A DNA stretch of 64,000 nucleotides from positions 27,052,146 through 27,116,145 of the forward strand of contig CM054140.1 of NCBI GenBank assembly GCA_028751875.1. The letters run 5' to 3'. This DNA comes from Rapana venosa. Its lineage: Eukaryota; Mollusca; Gastropoda; Neogastropoda; Muricidae. The stretch's first letter is position 1; each line of letters opens with the position of its first letter. The position numbers and the translations under genes were made by a program. The notes under the pieces were generated by a model. It had not been told where the DNA came from. It worked only from the letters and a program-made list of their open reading frames with translations, and ran no database searches. Of this stretch, positions 41,755 to 54,781 are shown piece after piece.

Positions 41755-44610
41755 TTAACTCTTTCTATCTGTCACTCCCTTCCTTTTTCACCCGAATCTT
41801 TCGAAGTCTGTGAACTCAGCCTCACCTTACCTGGCCACTCTGTTACTCTCTGTTGCCTTTACCGTCCACCTCCCAACCGTAGAAACAATTTGAGGTCTTC
41901 AGTTTTCCACCAAGAGTTTCAATCACTCCTTGACCATTTCAGCCTCTCTCCCAAGAAACTTATCATTCTTGGTGACTTCAACTTCCACTTTGACAACCAG
42001 TCCTCTCCTGATGTTAAGCGTCTTTCTCTTTCTTTGTCTAACCACTCTCTTTCCCAACTGGTAAATGAACCAACACACAGATCTGGTCACATTTTAGACT
42101 GGCTTATCACCGATGTTTCACAAGGTCTAGTCACATCTCAGTCTGTATCTGTCACTGACGAACTGCTCTCCGATCATTCTACCATTCTTTTCTCCCTAAA
42201 CATTGCAAAACCTATCAGAAAGAAGAAGTGCATTACCCGTCGCAACCTCAAGGCCATAGATATTCAAACTTTTCTTTCCCAAGCTGCTGAACGTCTGTCA
42301 CAAATCCCTGACCATACTGACCCTTCTAAACACTACAATACCGTCCTCAGCCAACTCCTTGATGAGCATGCACCTCCTACTGACCATCTCCTGCCTGATA
42401 GGCCCTGTGCACCATGGTACACCCATGACATCCTGGTCGCAAAACGCAAACGCCGGCAACTAGAACGGCAATGGCGTAAAACAAAAACTGAAATAAACAA
42501 ACAGCTTCTTCGTAAACAAATCAACAAAGTCAAAACCTTAATCCATTCAGCAAAAACAAACTATTACTCTTCTCAAGTTCTTGATGCCACATCTATGAAA
42601 TCTCTCTTTTCCCTCACATCCACTCTGCTTGGATCTGCGAAGGCTAGCCCTCTGCCTTCTATCTACAACCACTCTGAACTTCCTTCCATATTTTCTGCAT
42701 TCTTTTCTGACAAAATCCGCAACATTCGCTCTAGCTTGGATCAGACTCCTTTCCAGCCTGCAATTTGTGATCCTCAATTTTCTGGCACTCCTCTCCTGTC
42801 CTTTCATCCAGCAAACGAGAAAGAAATCGAGACAATTCTGAAAGGAATGACTATAAAATCATGCGACCTCGACCCCATACCTGCTTCTCTTTTCGCGCAG
42901 TGCCTGCCACAGCTCATACCCGCTATCACAAAGATAGTAAACTCATCTCTTGTTTCTGGAAATGTTCCTTCAGCTCTCAAAACTGCTTTAGTCACACCAT
43001 TACTCAAAAAGCATGACCTTGACCCTAACATTCTGAAGAATTACAGACCTGTTTCCAACCTACCTTTTATCTCTAAAGTCCTTGAAAGAGTAGTTCTGAA
43101 ACAGCTCAACAACCACCTTCTCTCCAACAGTCTTCTTCCTGCGTTTCAGTCTGCCTATCGTGCCAACCACAGCACTGAAACCACCCTAGTTCACACCTTA
43201 AACATACTTCTACTTGCTTCTGACTCAGGGAAAATCTCCCTCCTCACTCTACTCGACTTATCTGCAGCCTTCGACACTATTGACCACTCTATCCTTCTCT
43301 CCCGTCTTCAAGAAACGTTTGGTGTTACTGGTACAGCCCTCACCTGGTTTAGATCATACCTGACTGACCGATTCCAGACAGTCACAGTAAACAAGATTCA
43401 GTCAGTACCTGCCAGACTGGAATGTGGAGTCCCGCAGGGATCAGTTCTGGGCCCTGTTCTTTTCACTCTCTACACCACTCCACTGTCACATATAATTAAC
43501 CGTCATCAGATCAACCATCACTTTTATGCAGATGACTCTCAGATTCTAAGCAGTGACACTCCTGAAAATCTCCCTTCCCTCTTGATGAATATGACCTACT
43601 GCTTTCAAGATATCCAAAACTGGATGATAGAAAACAAGTTACAACTAAACGCTGATAAAACTGAAGCCATGCTTGTAGGGACCAAAAACAAACTCTCTTC
43701 CATTACAACAGCTTCAATAGAATTCGGCAATGCATCAGTCCCTCTATCCACTGCTGTAAAGTATCTAGGGGTCATTATTGACAACACACTCTCTATGCAA
43801 AAATTCATCACCCAGACCTGCCAGTCCTGCTTCTATCAATTACGACGTATTAGTGCAATTCGAAAGTACCTGTCCACAGAGGCAACATCAAAACTCGTGG
43901 CATCTCTCATTCTTTCACGTCTGGACTATTGCAATTCTCTGTTGGCTGGTCTGCCAGCATCATCTATCCACTCCCTTCAACGTATTCAAAACTCTGCAGC
44001 TCGACTAGTCCTCAGAAAGAAAAAATCTGAGCACATTACCCCTCTCTTGCGATCTCTCCACTGGCTGCCTGTGCCACAAAGAATAAACTATAAGATCAGT
44101 ACTCTCTGTTACAAATGTCTCCACAAAACAGCACCTTCCTACCTCTGTGAATGTCTCCACCTGTACACCCCTTCTCGTTCCCTTCGCTCTGCTGCAGATT
44201 CCTTGTGCTTACAAACACCTAGATTCAACCAGTCCACTGTTGGCCGTCGCTCTTTCTCTGTTTCTGGTCCATCGATTTGGAATGGCCTCCCTATCTCTCT
44301 TCGCCAAAGGCCTTCTTGTGACTCTTTTAAATCTGGCCTCAAGACATATTTGTTTCAAACCTAAGAATTTCCTCTCCTGTTTCATTTCATAGCTATCCCT
44401 GCTTTTCAACAGCCAAAATTCCATCACCCTGCCAAAGTGTATAACGTGTGTGTGTGTGCGCGCGCGCGCGCGCATTTGGACTTGTTAGAACTATTACTCG
44501 CTATTGGTTGCATGACTGTGTAAGAATGAGTTGAGTGCAAGCGCTTTGATTTGTCTGTGCAAGATTCAGCGCTATATAAATTCCATTTATTATTATTATT
44601 ATTATATGAA
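41755..44610 (+). mobile_element. CR1/L2-superfamily non-LTR retrotransposon, 5'-truncated, intact ORF
   Basis: The frame is open from about 41755 through the stop at 44364 and has no frameshift. Its 5' end is truncated: the N-terminal half of the endonuclease and any ORF1 are missing. A 3' UTR follows with a TG/CG tract at 44446-44474, the terminal motif CAAGATTCAGCGCTATATAA, ATTCCAT and a (TTA)n tail ending near 44610. Related copies: 7338-7870 (-), a short 3' end at about 44985-45025 (+), and the tail of SINE-D at 55228-55305 (-). No clear target-site duplication was found. Confidence 0.92.
41890..44364 (+). CDS. LINE endonuclease (C-terminal half) plus reverse transcriptase
   Basis: Part of the retrotransposon polyprotein that nicks target DNA and copies its own RNA there. 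The 824 codons listed start at a TTG; sequence homology to LINE proteins continues upstream (SVTLCCLYRPPPNRRN), so this is not a true start. Endonuclease motifs: ILGDFNFHF at about 26-34 and LLSDHSTILFSL at about 91-102. RT motifs: LKNYRPVSNLPFISKVLER (about 382), LLDLSAAFDTIDHS (about 454), GVPQGSVLGPVLF (about 514) and the catalytic HFYADDSQIL (about 544). The C-terminus GPSIWNGLPISLRQRPSCDS, then LKTYLFQT, is typical of CR1/L2-type elements. RT motifs are intact, which suggests recent insertion, but missing 5' sequence makes autonomous movement unlikely. Confidence 0.93.
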   Translation: MRSSVFHQEFQSLLDHFSLSPKKLIILGDFNFHFDNQSSPDVKRLSLSLSNHSLSQLVNEPTHRSGHILDWLITDVSQGLVTSQSVSVTDELLSDHSTILFSLNIAKPIRKKKCITRRNLKAIDIQTFLSQAAERLSQIPDHTDPSKHYNTVLSQLLDEHAPPTDHLLPDRPCAPWYTHDILVAKRKRRQLERQWRKTKTEINKQLLRKQINKVKTLIHSAKTNYYSSQVLDATSMKSLFSLTSTLLGSAKASPLPSIYNHSELPSIFSAFFSDKIRNIRSSLDQTPFQPAICDPQFSGTPLLSFHPANEKEIETILKGMTIKSCDLDPIPASLFAQCLPQLIPAITKIVNSSLVSGNVPSALKTALVTPLLKKHDLDPNILKNYRPVSNLPFISKVLERVVLKQLNNHLLSNSLLPAFQSAYRANHSTETTLVHTLNILLLASDSGKISLLTLLDLSAAFDTIDHSILLSRLQETFGVTGTALTWFRSYLTDRFQTVTVNKIQSVPARLECGVPQGSVLGPVLFTLYTTPLSHIINRHQINHHFYADDSQILSSDTPENLPSLLMNMTYCFQDIQNWMIENKLQLNADKTEAMLVGTKNKLSSITTASIEFGNASVPLSTAVKYLGVIIDNTLSMQKFITQTCQSCFYQLRRISAIRKYLSTEATSKLVASLILSRLDYCNSLLAGLPASSIHSLQRIQNSAARLVLRKKKSEHITPLLRSLHWLPVPQRINYKISTLCYKCLHKTAPSYLCECLHLYTPSRSLRSAADSLCLQTPRFNQSTVGRRSFSVSGPSIWNGLPISLRQRPSCDSFKSGLKTYLFQT

Positions 44611-44984
44611 GGTCTTGGCGTTTAGCTTACATCACTAACTGGCTTTTGACTGGGTCAAACACACTGAGAGAAGTTGGCTGAAATGAGATGGAGTTGACAG
44701 GTGAGAATGAGTACAGGATTGCTGGAAACTTGGTTCTGCTGTTTGGAATGGCTGGCAGAGTTTCTTTTGGACGTTTTTTTTTTTCTTTTCAGTGCACGGT
44801 TTTTGGATGACATTTCTTCCCTGTGCACAAATCATTTGTTTAAATGGTTATGGCTAGAACCAGATCTTACAATCATGTAAAGATCGATTAGAATTTAATG
44901 TTCTGTGACATGTATACGCAGTGAAAAATCACTTGTATATGAATAATTTTTGTTGTACTCAGTTATTGCTTAATAGTGCTTATA

Positions 44985-45030
44985 GTGCTATATAAATTCC
45001 ATACATTATTATTATTATTATTATTTGTAG
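44985..45030 (+). repeat. LINE 3'-end fragment
   Basis: AGTGCTATATAAATTCCATA then (TTA)n: the same terminal motif as the large LINE about 400 nt upstream. Confidence 0.7.
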
Positions 45031-46190
45031 ATTGTTTTATTTAAGTCTGGGTTTTAAAAAAAAATGTTGGTGGATGTTTTGTGGGGGAAAAGGTGATCTC
45101 ACATAGGTCTGCATTGTATTGAAATACAAACTGTAGTGGGCATTATGTGCATGTTTATTCTCCTCCATTGTGTAGGCTGAATCGGAATATTTCAGTTGTC
45201 ATTGAAAGCAATTCTAAAGAAAGGAGCTTTTTCATTACCATAATTAACTAAGCTTATTAGCTTATTTTTTCTGAATAAGATCTATTTAAACCAGTTTGCA
45301 TCAAATCATTTGGTAGACAGACTATTAATTGTAGCTTTAAATTGATCTTACAGTAGTGGCAGATGGATTACAGTTGAAGTAGTCTTGACATGATGGGAAA
45401 ACTAAGTGCTCAGATAAATTTACATCTTTTTTATGGCTTGCTTTAATAGTAATACAGAAACTAGTTCATTGTTATATTGCTTTTGTAAGAATTGCTTTGT
45501 TTGTCTTTTTGTCTGATTTATGTGATTAGGATTATTTGGATTTTTGTTATTGTTGCGTTTTGGTGGGGGCGGGGGGCAGTTGTTGAGAATTTTTTTGGTT
45601 TAACTGATAGTATTGAACAGCAATGTTTGACTCTACAGCACGACCAAAATTCAACAGTGCTGGTTTTACTCAATGATCCTTACTCCTTCCATGTATCCTG
45701 TATTTGTGCTGGTTGAATTGGTGGTATGAAGTTGTACAATTCATTGTAGATGTGATATTACACAGTAACTTTGCGCTGTTTTTTATAAACCACACAATGC
45801 ACAGACTTTGTGTCATGAAGGCATTGTTTAATCAAATAGCTAATGGCACATCATATATGTCTTTCTTTTTGTTGTTCTTTTTGTTGTTTTTCTTCCTCCC
45901 GAAGTATTCCGGGCAAACATAAGGAAGATTTCAAAAGAATCTGTCCGAGTTAAAGCATGAACTGAAGAGAGATTTACACTAAATTACATCCCTCTGGCTG
46001 AAGAGAGATTTCTACAAACATACTTATAATCTTAAAAAATGCATAAGTATGCATTTACATAGAAATTGCAGTTCTTGTTGAATAAAGAGTAGTAATGACA
46101 AAGATTTTCATTGATCATAACAGTACCGAATTTTATGTATAAAGAAACCAGTTTTAAGTCAAAATAAATGATACACTCTCTGTGCCATTC
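45030..46190. other. No feature recognised
   Basis: A/T-rich sequence with short chance frames only. Confidence 0.5.
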
Positions 46191-46560
46191 AGATATGTTA
46201 AGGGGGATGGGGGACAGCATAGCCTTGTGATTAATTGAAGCCTTGCACTCGTGATCTGACAACCTGAGATTGACCCACCATGGAGGTGCCTGTTTTAGGG
46301 GATTTTCCCCTGGAGTTAACACCAGTACTGACTACACTCCCTGAAAAGTCCTTTGGATGAGACTATACACTGAGGCTCTGTGTGTGAATGCACGCAGAAC
46401 TTCTTGTGCATGTGTTAAAATCCCATTCCACCTTTCGGAAGAGTATGCCATTTCATGTCTGTAGGAACAGATGACAGTTTTAAAAACACTGCACACAGGT
46501 GTCATGTTTAGACACCATTCCCTAAGTCAAAATGTGGCTACCTTAATGGTGGGAAGGTGG
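46190..46560 (+). repeat. SINE-A type 1, near full length
   Basis: Head GCATAGCCTTGTGATTAATT and CGTGATCTGACAACCTGAGA, TTG; body TCCCCTGGAGTTAACACCAG and TGAGACTATACACTGAGG; tail TGTGGCTACCTTAATGGTGG. Confidence 0.85.
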
Positions 46561-47324
46561 GAAAAAAGAAAAAAAATTAAATGAGGACTATCACCAGCAG
46601 TGTTCCAGCCTTTGCCTGCCTCTATACAAACTTCGATACAGGCTTGACATTCATTGTGTTTGGTTGTGTTTATGAGAACTTTTAGTTCATGTGGGGGTAT
46701 GGTACTGCCCCAGTACGCAACGACTTTCATTTACAGGCAATCTGTCGTATCCAGCATTTTCATCAATTTATCCATATGCCGTCTAATCCCTTTTTTCACC
46801 CAGTTTTAAGGGTGTCCTGTAAAGAATTCCAGGTGTGTATTACAGGTTTGCCTTACAGTAGTAGAATGAGGTCTTTTGTGTAAGTGGTTGCGCGCCCAAA
46901 GAAAAAGGGGGGGGAAATGTGTTTACTTGTGATGTGTCATTGAATGGTAATGTTGATTTGTACATGATGGGAGATTCTTTGATTGGGATATGTTTTTGTT
47001 GATATGAGTATTGTGATTGGATTTTTTAAGTTTCTTTTAAGACTTGTCATTTCCCTGATTACTACATTCACGTTAATTCATTATTATGTGACTGAAAATG
47101 TGGTGTTGTGGCTGAAATCTACAGTTAGGTTATTTCACCTCTATTCATCCACCAGAAGTTGTTGTTGCTTCGATTTTATGTCTGTTCACTTAAAGTGATA
47201 TTAGACGAACCACCAGAAGAATCACGAGTTAATTGATCAGCTACATTTTTATCATTTCATCATTTTCTGACTCAAAATATGTCAAGCGGTGGAGGTTTTT
47301 CTAGTAGACACTTTATTATTATCA

Positions 47325-47365
47325 TTATTATTTATTCTTTTATATCGAGGATAATGGAAGTCATG
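47325..47365 (-). repeat. SINE-A, type-2 tail stub
   Basis: TTCTTTTATATCGAGGATAA then TGGA: only the extreme 3' end. Confidence 0.55.
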
Positions 47366-47379
47366 TGTTGTATATTTCT

Positions 47380-49075
47380 GTAATTGTATTAAAGACTTTA
47401 CTGCCAGTTTAACGATCTTAGTGCTTGTGATATGTGCTGTTGACTTATTGTTGGTGGTGGTCATTTTTCAAAGAACAAAAGTGACTTTATGCATTCATGG
47501 ATCATAATGTCCACTGATGAGGCAGGTCTGATTTGTTTGTTTTTTTTCTACATCAGGTCTTATCTCAAGTCTTTCTCACGATAACTGTGACATATGATCT
47601 GTAACACTTTTTATTGTGGTCAAGTGAGTGTTATGAAATATTATTGGTGTGACTGTGAAGTACTCACCTTCATGTTGTTATGTTGTGAACTCTTCATGAA
47701 TTTCTGTGTCATTTTAGTCCAGAGATAGTGCTAAGATTTTCAATATCTGTGTTGCATAGGTATATTCCAAATAAAGGAAGATTGTTGATTCACTGGTTTT
47801 AATAAAGCACATTTTTCTTCTCTCTCATGTTTTCTGTATTGTTTTTAGTGCTTCAGTTACAAGAAAGATTCAATTAAAAGTGTCCTTGAGTAGCAAGACA
47901 AAGATTTACATGTGTCAGTGTCTGTACGCATGTATATATCAGTGTGTGGATGCTAGTACATGAAAAGAAAGTGCATGCTTGGTGATACATGGTACAATGG
48001 ACTTCTTTCGTTGTGTGCGCACTTAGAATGATCACACACACATACACACACACACACTCACTTACACACACACACACACACACACACTCACTCACACACA
48101 CACACTCACACACACACACACTTAATGGTGAAAAACTTTTTTAAAATAGGAGAAAGCTGTGTAACCAACTAATGGCTTGAAGGACTCGGAGCTAGGGAAC
48201 CTTGCTCAGAACTCTCTGGCCCCCTGCCCAGCTGAAGATAATCCGACAGTGATCCAGATAAAGTACAACTGCGACAGCCACAAAGCAGCCAGGACCACAT
48301 GACCAAGGTGCCAGACTAAAATCCCTACTTTTAGTAACCAAATGGAGACATTAAAAACAACTTTCAGAAGCTGGCTTTTAGTCCCTGTGTTTTGCATTCT
48401 TTCAAGTGTCCTTGTGGTAGGAAATCAGCCATACCTTAACCCTTTTTTTTTCAAAAATGGGGTTGATGCTTGGCATCATTTTCTTTGCTGTGTCAGTGTG
48501 ACTGCAGTAAACCCTTTGATTTATGTGATACGGAACAGACTGGCTCAATGGAGAGGCATGGGGATTATATTCACACACAACAAAAATGTAATCTTCCAAC
48601 TAAAGTATGATTCCATTCAAACTTCAGAACCAAGAACCAAAAAAAAATTGTCATATTTAGATCTGAATAATCATATTCTGGGTCTCTCTGCTTATGATAA
48701 TTACAATTAAATGACCTACTTTCCATCATTGATGGTTGCAACATTAGTCCACATGCTTACAGCAACCTGCTTACAACCAGATGAAAGTCGGTCATGCTAC
48801 ACAGTTCAACAAGGACTGAAAGGTGAGACTTGTCAATTTCCCTGTATACCTGCCACTGTGGTGTCCACAGTAGGAAGCATACAGGTGAAGGGGAATGTTT
48901 CACTGCACACCAAAAGAACAGCTTAAAAAATAATTCCAGAGCCACATGGGGAAATACCTGTGCCTGCCTATAGGCATGTCAAGCAGCAGAACAACTTTTT
49001 GTGCAAAGAATACACTCCCAGTACTAAGATCATCAAAAAGAAAAAAACCCACACAGATATAAACTTTTTAAAAAA
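47380..49075. other. Non-coding stretch with (CA)n and unassigned open frames
   Basis: (CA)n at 48034-48121. Two adjacent + frames (48342-48710, 48711-48926) are open for 122 and 71 codons, but show no domain, no splice logic and ordinary A/T-rich composition. Two AATAAA signals lie at 47768-47808. No gene is claimed. Confidence 0.4.
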
Positions 49076-49077
49076 GA

Positions 49078-49460
49078 TTTTTCATTCCTCAGCTACAGCT
49101 CAGAGGTGACATTTTTGTGTAAGCAACTGCTTTTTCCCACCATTAAGGTAGCCGCATTCCGACTTCAGGGATGATGTCTAAACATGACACCAGTGTGCAT
49201 GTAGTTGTTTTCAATATTTTTTGTCATCCATTTTTAACTGTATGAATGGCCTACACTTCTGAGAGACAGAACTGGTTTAAACATGTGCAGAAGATGTTCT
49301 ATGTGTGTTCACACACTGGACCTCAGTTTATAGTCTCAACTGAAGGACTTTCAGGGGAGTGGTGTCAGTACAGATGTCAACTCCAGGGGGAAAATCCCCT
49401 TGAATGGGTATCTTAGTGGTAGCTCAAACCACAAGGTTATCACCTCCCCCCCCCCCCAAA
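49078..49460 (-). repeat. SINE-A type 1, near full length
   Basis: Antisense tail (TTCCTCAGCTACAGCTCAGA, CACCATTAAGGTAGCCGCAT), body (TTCACACACTGGACCTCAGT, ACAGATGTCAACTCCAGGGG); head degraded, ending at a poly-C run at 49446-49459. Confidence 0.85.
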
Positions 49461-50149
49461 TAAGTATTATATAATGACTGGAAAAGAAATCTTCAAGTAT
49501 GGTTCACAATGCTTGGTGTGTGCAAATCTGAGTGCTCTTTTGTGACTTGGTTTGTCACCACCTCAACAGTCAAGCTGAAGGACCTGCAGCATACTGTTGC
49601 CTTCATGGCAGAAACTCCATCTGATGAATTCAAAGCAGTTTTATTCCAACAGAACTATGCCCAACAGTGCAACTGATCAGAAAGAAATCATTATTTTGTA
49701 CAACACTGTAATTGCTACCGTCAGATCAACAATTTCAAGCAGAATCCATGATCAATCTCCCCAGCAATCAGCTTCATCACAAAGACTTCCCTCAGTGCCA
49801 CTTGGAACAACAGAGGAAAAAAGACAAGAAAAATGTGTGTGTGTGTGTGCTATTTTAGGGCAAAGAGCAGTGGGAGAGGGGGGAGGGGGACGCCACAAAT
49901 ATAGGGAACTACTTACAATCACTTGGATACTCCAGCTCACAGAGGTTTACTTTCTAAATATCTATGACTACAGTTATGATTGGACATACTTGTAAGTACT
50001 GTTACTTTAATTGTGAGGGTGGGAGGGGTACACGGGAGTTTAATCTTATCCTCCATATGAATCAGGTCCATGTACGAGAGTCAGAAGTTGTCCCCCTTTA
50101 TTCAGCGAGACGCGTTAGGAGCAGACGATACAAAATGACAACATAAACG

Positions 50150-50453
50150 TGAATATTAGTAAGCATTAATGATGGATGGTTGGTGGTATAGTCCCTAAAT
50201 CGGATGATTCCGAAGGGACTCTGACACAGTCAAGCAAAAGAAAAATGCAAGACCTATTCTACTTCGGGAATGACACGATTAGATAAGACAGACCAGGAAG
50301 CTTAGTAAGTTAGTGATGTATTATTGACGTAGGCCTATACATAGCACACTTACTACAGACCTAAGCTTCAAACTCAATGACTGAAAAGCGATCACTTTCC
50401 TTCTAAACTCCGTACCGGCTGGGACAGAAGACCTTAGACCTGCAGACGACATA
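50150..50453 (+). promoter_or_regulatory. Candidate promoter region of the second thioesterase gene
   Basis: Upstream of the ATG at 50454. Contains a CRE half-site-like TTGACGTAGG at 50324-50333, and CpGs near the start (CCGTACCGGCTGGG, GACGAC). At 50190-50225 there is an imperfect inverted repeat, AGTCCCTAAATCGG...CCGAAGGGACT, also seen at 26803. Evidence is weak. Confidence 0.25.
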
Positions 50454-51829
50454 ATGGCTGCCCGTGGGTCCTCAGAGACAGAAGCATCCCGAGTCATTCC
50501 TCCCCAGAAGGATCACAAAGCGACTGTGAGTGACCAGTCACAATTTGACATCTCCTCTCTCTCTCTCTCTCCTCTGTGTGTGTGTGTGTGTGTATGTATG
50601 AGAGAGAGAGAACAGAAGTGAATGATATTGATAGCCCTGTGTGTGTGTGTGTGTGTGTGACACTGTGTGTGTGTGTGTGATGACAATGATGATGGGGGTT
50701 TTAAGGGCTAGAAATAAGCATTCACATACATGCAAAAGAAATCTGGCCCAAAACACTGCAGTGTCGTTGCAAATAAAAGCCTCTTGAGAAGGGGGTGACA
50801 GCTAGTCGTGGCAGTAAGAAAACTAATACAATATATCATCATAGGCATGTATCCATTTTCTCTGGTAATCAGCTGTTTAGGTCAAAGAAAAAATATACAA
50901 AATTTATTTATTTTATATATTCTTTTATTTCAAGGATAATGGAATAAGCACTCTTGTGGGTTTTTCCTTTTTACTTCCAGTCCCTGTTTGCATGTGATTT
51001 TGTAAATTTTGTCAAAAGTGTCATTTATTTCCACTGGTGCAAATGACCTACTCTTCCAAAAGGCGGAACAGGTTTTAAAGAGTATGCAAGATGTGTTGGT
51101 GTGTTCGCACACAGGGCCTCGGTTTATAGTCTCATCCTAAGGATTTTCAGTGGAGTGCAGTTAGCACTGATGTTAACTCTTGGGGAAAAATCCCCTTGAA
51201 CAGGCAACTTGGTGGTGGCTCAAATCTGGACTCAAACCTGGGCCATCAAATCCAAAGTGTTGCAACACTTTATCCACTAGGCTATCCTGTTTTATTTAGA
51301 GAGGACACAGAGAGAGACACAGACAGACAGACAGACAGACAGAGAAAGAGAGCAAAAATTATTATCATTATGATCAAATTGGTGAGTAAGAGATCATGCA
51401 GCAATAGATCTACAAGCAGAACTTGGCCATGAATAATATATTGTGCCACTGTTGAAATTGGGAAGAGTGCCAAAAGTTCTAGGCAGCTTTCATTCAGTGG
51501 ATTTACAGTAAGGAACAGAAACCATTATAAATGCTAGTTTTTCAGGCTGTCAAATGCTCTTTTCATTGAACTTGTACACTAACTTCAAGAAAAACTGGTC
51601 CATATTTTCAAATTGTATCAAACACACAGGTCTATCTAACAAACAAACAAAAAAGAGAAAATAAATGGATTGAAGAAATACATCTTTTGAGTGTGTGAGA
51701 GAGAGAGAGAGAGTGGGTGAAAGTCTTTTTTCCCAAAGGGTACATTGAATGATCAATACATTGGCTTTTGTCCCTCTAGCCACACACTATAATATGTATA
51801 CACAACTGTTGGTTGGGTTGTTGTTGTTT

Positions 51830-51865
<36 letters not shown>

Positions 51866-52277
51866 GAATGTTCCAACAACAAAGTCAAAAACACATGTTT
51901 AATGAAAATAATGCACTCACACCACACACACACACTCACAATTTACTCTCTCATATGAATGGCAATAATGTGAATGTATCCTTATATGTATGTGAAAAAA
52001 ATGTACCTGTATAGTTCAGATATGTATGTAGTTTAATTTGTGTTGATTTGGTTGGTCTATTATATAATTGACTGATAATATGAGTAGTTGATCATATTAT
52101 ACCTAAGTGATTAAGTTTATTATTAGCTTCATTGTTATGTGTATATGTTACATATTGCTTTGTTTGTTTGCCCTTTTTTTCCATGAAGGCCTGGCTTATC
52201 CAGTTACCCTCAATACAACATGTATTCAAGTTCGAGTTTGAGTTCTCTCTCTCACTCACTCATTCACTCTCACACAC

Positions 52278-52354
<77 letters not shown>

Positions 52355-52592
52355 CACACACACACACACACACACACACACCACACACACACACACACAC
52401 ATGTTGTTGTTCTATTCCCCTTTCAATCTACCATTTGTTGTTTGGGCACATGTATAAAAGAAGAGATTTAGTTAGATATCCATAAGAAATATGCCACTAG
52501 TCAAGAAGTTTTATATGACTCTCGGCAATTCATAATGTCAGTTGCTAAAGTCGTATATTCTTCACCTGTAAGACCATTACTGTAATTATTTT

Positions 52593-52670
<78 letters not shown>

Positions 52671-52809
52671 GTGTGTGTGTGTGTAAGAGAGAGAAAAAGA
52701 TAGAGAGAGAGATAAGGTGTGTAATAATAGGTACTTTGGTATGAATGCGGTGTGTCTAAATCACCATGTAGGGAAAAGACATTAAACAAAATAAACAAAA
52801 ACAAACAAA

Positions 52810-52867
<58 letters not shown>

Positions 52868-54530
52868 TAGTATATTTTATCAATACATATATATTTTGGG
52901 GGGGTTTCAGCTGATCTTCCTCCATGGCCTGGGTGATACAGGGTAAGTACCAACAGTGGATTTTTTTTTTAATTTATTATTTTATATCGAGGATAATGGA
53001 ATAAGCACTTATGTGCTTTTTTACATCCGGTCCCTGTGTGTATGCGGTTTTGTAAATTGTCATCTGTTCCCACCGGCACAAAATGGCCTACTCTTACAAA
53101 AAGCAGAACAGGATTTTAACATGTGCACAAGATGTTCTGCATGCGTTTGCACATGGGGCCTCAGTTCATAGTCTCATCCAAAGGACTTTTGGGAGAGTGG
53201 AGTCTGTACTGATGTTAACTCCAGGGGAAAAATATCCCCTTGAACGTGAATCAAACCCAGGTTGTCAGATTGCGAGCGCAATGTTCTAACCACTAGGCTA
53301 TCCTGTCCCCAAAAGTAGACAGATTGAGCTGAGGGATCACATGTTTGTTCATTCCAAAGTCAGGTGTGCTAGGTCTGACTTGTCAGGCGCTTATCGGCAA
53401 CGCAGTGCATTTTTGCTCATATAGAATAAAACAATAGTTGCTGTCTGAGCATTTGGAGAAGAAGAAGAAGAAGAAGAAATGTTTTGTTCATATTCATGTT
53501 GTATCATAAATTGTAATGTGTACTGAGTTACAGCTGAGACTCAAGTCAAGTCAAGTCAAGTCAAAAACACTTAATCATCCCATGAAGGGCAATTACAATA
53601 CTGACAGGCACATTGATACTTATAATTATCTCACAAGACACAAGAAAAATACATTTCAGATTGTTATAAGCATTCCAAGATAGCTTTAAAAAAATTATCA
53701 TACACAAACACAAACCCAGGTGCACACACACGCACCGCGTACACACACACACACACCAATGTAGGAATACAATGTTGTAAAAACCATTGATTGGAAAAGA
53801 TGTAAACTTTTTTTTTTAACACGTGCACGCACATGCGCATTCACACACATGCGCACACCCATACACACACACCAATATATGAACATAGTTTTATCACACA
53901 TATGCACACACGTGCACCCGCGTACCATAATGACCATTATCTAGTAAAGACATAAACACACACACACACACACACACACACAATTTAGAAATCATTCTTG
54001 AAAGCCAAAAGCAAAATACAGGAGTACTTATTTTCATTACCACACACACACACACCCACGCACACATGCACTTGACAATCAGGGGAGTATATCAGAGAAT
54101 ATAAAACTGTTTGGTCAGTGCTGTTTTGAATTTAGAATTCGAATGACTACTGGAACAAAGGAATTTCTTTTTCTATTTATTTTACTGTTGGAGCACCAAA
54201 AGCGGCGTCCTGAAGGCAATAACCGAAATTCTGAAGACATAGCATGGGATGGATCAGCCAAGATAGCAGTCGACTGTTTGTTTTTTTAATTTGTTTATGT
54301 GGGATGGGGCAGGGTTTGTATGTAATGTGATGTGATGTGTGTGTGTGTCTTGTGTGTGTGTATGTGCAAATGCACACACATGAATTTTTAGACTAGTGTG
54401 TATACAAGTGTGCATTGATGGACTCAAAAGCTATGTACACATTTAAAGACATAAACATGCACACACATAAACCACACACATACACACACAAACATAACAC
54501 ACACACACACACACACACATACAAAAACAG

Positions 54531-54610
<80 letters not shown>

Positions 54611-54715
54611 AACTAAATATATCCATGGGTATCAACAGGAAGACCTAAAAACAAAATCAGTTACATCTTTATGAGTATTCATCAATGAAGCAGACTTATC
54701 ACCTACAAGTTCTTT

Positions 54716-54781
<66 letters not shown>

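Noticed and set aside
41890..44364. Host gene encoding an RT-like protein
   Set aside because: Endonuclease fragment, 5' truncation, 3' simple-repeat tail and related truncated copies identify a retrotransposon.
42333..44475. Antisense frames across the LINE
   Set aside because: Shadows of the RT ORF, with no domain of their own.
48342..48926. Two consecutive + frames as a gene
   Set aside because: No recognised domain, A/T-rich composition like the flanks, no splice sites; chance frames are likely.
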